NCBI RefSeq assembly: GCF_030848305.1
Contig: NZ_CP114598.1
Span: forward strand, 1,364,001 to 1,428,000
Direction: 5' to 3'
From: Akkermansia muciniphila
GTDB lineage: Bacteria > Verrucomicrobiota > Verrucomicrobiia > Verrucomicrobiales > Akkermansiaceae
DNA: 64,000 nucleotides
A model generated the notes under the pieces. The model was not told the origin of the DNA and did no database searches. It was given only the letters and a program-made list of their open reading frames with translations. This document shows positions 62,317 through 64,000 of this stretch, one piece after another (position 1 is the stretch's first letter; each line of letters opens with the position of its first letter). The position numbers were made by a program, and so were the translations under genes.

Positions 62317-62580
62317 TTATCGGCGGCGGCGCAATAATAGAGCTCCTAGGCCGAGCAATCCCAGTGTAGCGGTTGCCGGTTCCGCTGGGCAGGACGACGG
62401 TATTATGGGACATGGAGAGGGAGGCGGAGACGGCATGATTTCTGTAAGCCGCCATATTCTCTGTGTCGGCCGTCAGGGTCAGGTCTTCCCAAGCGGTATT
62501 GGTAGTGGTCATGATGGGGGAAGCCATAGGGTCGCAAAACCGAAGTAGTTGCTGCCTGCGCTGCTGGCTGGAATTTTCTG
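62317..62580 (-). pseudogene. 3' remnant of a PEP-CTERM protein gene
   Basis: On the minus strand the sequence ends AEPATATLGLLGLGALLLRRRR and stop, a PEP-CTERM tail. In other frames of the same stretch occur MASPIMTTTNTAWEDLTLTA (and following residues, ending VVLP) and, further upstream, GSNYFGFATLW. At least one frameshift separates the last block from the tail (an extra base at about 62385). The OPT transporter stop at 62598 leaves no room for the 5' end, so the gene is truncated. Confidence 0.8.
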
Positions 62581-62597
62581 AGGGAGAACGTTTCCGT

Positions 62598-64000
62598 TCA
62601 GTGTGCCGCCTGGTAAATGCTGAACATCAGAATGGCCATTCCCGTGAGGGCTGCCCCTGCAATGATGCCGGAGGCGGAGGGAATTTTATATTCCCGTGAT
62701 TTGTCCTTGAAAAGACGGTCCGCAGTCCAGCCGAGCACAGCCCCTGCAAAGAAGAGGAAGGAATCATTCCACTGGATGGCCCAGGCCAGACCGAAGCCGA
62801 TGGGAGTGGGGAGCCATTTTCCTGTCCGGGGAAGATAGCGGGGGATAAGTACCAGAATGAGCCCGAGAATGCCGCCTGCGATGATGGAAAGGACCTTGAT
62901 GCTATGCAAATGGCTGAATCCCATGCCCAGCGCTTCCGCCGTGGCTGCCCATGTTCTGGCTCCCGGGGCATTGAAAGACTGGAGAGCGTTCGCATCCGGA
63001 ACCATGGAGCGGAAGGCCAGCACGGAAACGAGGGTCCCCAGAAAAATTCCGGAAAACTGGGCGATAAATTGTTTGCGGGGGTTGGCTCCCAGCAGGTAGC
63101 CTACTTTGAGGTCTACGAGCAGGTCTGCCGAGGAACTGGACGCTCCGGAAGTGATGTTGGCCGCCATCAGGTTGGCCGTTACATGCCCAGGTGCAATCCC
63201 TCCGAAGATGAGCTGGGTAACTTTTCCCATGGCTCCGGTGGGTGTAATATTGGCTTCTCCGGTGATTCGGCATACGACCAGCGCCAGGAAGAAAGATATG
63301 ACTACTGCGATGCAGCTCATCCAGTACGGAACGTCAAAGGATGCATGAGCCAGATAGCCGAGAGCCGCCAGGGAGATAAGCTGGCCTGCCAGGAACCAGC
63401 TCATGGGCGTTTCTATTTTTTCCACATCCGTCAATTCACGTTTTTTGCTCAGGGAGAACATGGCCCCCAGGGAAGAAAAGGAACGAACAATACTTTTCCA
63501 TTGGAACAGGAAGGCCACAATGCTGGCGACGACCATGCAGGCGGTTCCTCCCCACAAGGTCCAGCTTACGCTTTCCCGATAGCCTGCTCCCGCAGGAAGC
63601 AGTTCCTGGCTTTCCAGCCACGGTACGTAAAGGGCCCAGCAAACAGTCCCTCCGATGAAGAGACTGAGGGATGTTTTCATGCCTATCAGAGCTCCCGCGC
63701 CCACGAACATGAGATCCCATTTGAAGAAGATAGTACGCTGGTACCAGTTGCCGAAGATATGTTGCTGGACCACTCCAAGCCATCGTTCTCCCCCTGCAGC
63801 CATGGCGATGGCGTTGGCGGCGGAGAAAAGGGCGGAGTAAAGAAGGGCCTTGGCCTGTCCTGCCGCCTTTTTGCCTTCCGAATAGAGAACCTTGAGAGTT
63901 TCCGCCGTGGCAATGCTGTCCGGGAATCTGATTTGTTCAATGTTGATCATTTGGCGTTTCATTGGAATGGCCATGGTGACGCCCAGTACGGCAATGAAAA
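62598..64000 (-). CDS. OPT-family oligopeptide transporter, C-terminal part
   Basis: The gene continues beyond the window edge (the frame is open through 64000). The visible 467 residues contain at least ten membrane segments. Conserved blocks include IGMKTSLSLFIGG, GEANITPTGAMGKVTQLIFGG, SSSADLLVDLKVGYLLGANPRKQ and PTPIGFGLAW, all typical of OPT proteins that import small peptides or metal chelates. The amino end is outside the window. Confidence 0.9.
   Translation of the reverse strand, partial: FIAVLGVTMAIPMKRQMINIEQIRFPDSIATAETLKVLYSEGKKAAGQAKALLYSALFSAANAIAMAAGGERWLGVVQQHIFGNWYQRTIFFKWDLMFVGAGALIGMKTSLSLFIGGTVCWALYVPWLESQELLPAGAGYRESVSWTLWGGTACMVVASIVAFLFQWKSIVRSFSSLGAMFSLSKKRELTDVEKIETPMSWFLAGQLISLAALGYLAHASFDVPYWMSCIAVVISFFLALVVCRITGEANITPTGAMGKVTQLIFGGIAPGHVTANLMAANITSGASSSSADLLVDLKVGYLLGANPRKQFIAQFSGIFLGTLVSVLAFRSMVPDANALQSFNAPGARTWAATAEALGMGFSHLHSIKVLSIIAGGILGLILVLIPRYLPRTGKWLPTPIGFGLAWAIQWNDSFLFFAGAVLGWTADRLFKDKSREYKIPSASGIIAGAALTGMAILMFSIYQAAH

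Overview
The window is a chromosomal segment from an Akkermansia-type bacterium (Verrucomicrobia). The 16S rRNA at 54194-55707 matches what I remember of Akkermansia muciniphila across most of its length, with a few differences near its 5' end. The genes fit the same picture: diaminopimelate synthesis through DapL (typical of the PVC group), secreted mucin- and glycan-active enzymes (a Cys-type sulfatase, a GH27 alpha-galactosidase, a GH89 alpha-N-acetylglucosaminidase), and exported proteins ending in PEP-CTERM sorting tails. The exact species or strain cannot be settled from sequence reading alone.

Layout. 1-3.5 kb: the end of ilvC, an ABC ATPase, a FadR-type regulator and a sulfatase that carries and is preceded by copies of a REP-like repeat. 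3.6-12.5 kb: ftsB-like gene and enolase on the minus strand, then dapL (with an apparent one-base frameshift), an ApbE-like flavin transferase, the GH27 enzyme, a small arm-domain-like protein, rpmB and an enoyl reductase-like MDR. 12.6-18.3 kb: ruvX, mannose-1-phosphate guanylyltransferase, uppS and parE on the minus strand, diverging from ispE and a small exported protein. 18.3-23.5 kb: a DinG/XPD-like helicase converging on a cobalt/nickel ECF importer (cbiM-cbiQ-cbiO). 23.5-30.3 kb: housekeeping genes (argB, corA, rplI, purH, pdxJ, acpS) and a PEP-CTERM protein. 30.5-36.3 kb: a decayed fragment of pckG next to intact pckG, an amidase lipoprotein, recG and a small exported protein. 36.4-41.6 kb: a Tat-exported oxidoreductase of the Gfo/Idh/MocA family, a pentaheme cytochrome (ActA) and a broken ActB; the rest of alternative complex III is absent. 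41.8-50.9 kb: one 9-kb gene encoding a 3011-residue surface protein with an IgA-protease-like (S6) serine protease head, passenger-type beta repeats and a PEP-CTERM tail. 51-53.4 kb: a lipoprotein, aroB and a thioredoxin-fold-like protein. 53.8-59.5 kb: a complete rRNA operon (16S, tRNA-Ala, tRNA-Ile, 23S, 5S). 59.6-64 kb: GH89, the remnant of another PEP-CTERM gene, and an OPT-family transporter running off the window.

How the parts relate. The sulfatase, GH27 and GH89 proteins all carry export signals and would cooperate in stripping terminal groups from mucin O-glycans. They are scattered singly rather than clustered in a locus. The PEP-CTERM proteins imply an exosortase elsewhere in the genome. 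The most unusual object is the giant protease/passenger protein that ends in a PEP-CTERM tail where an autotransporter would have its barrel. A 17-bp palindrome lies just upstream of it (degenerate copy) and just upstream of the other intact PEP-CTERM gene (perfect copy), which hints at shared control.
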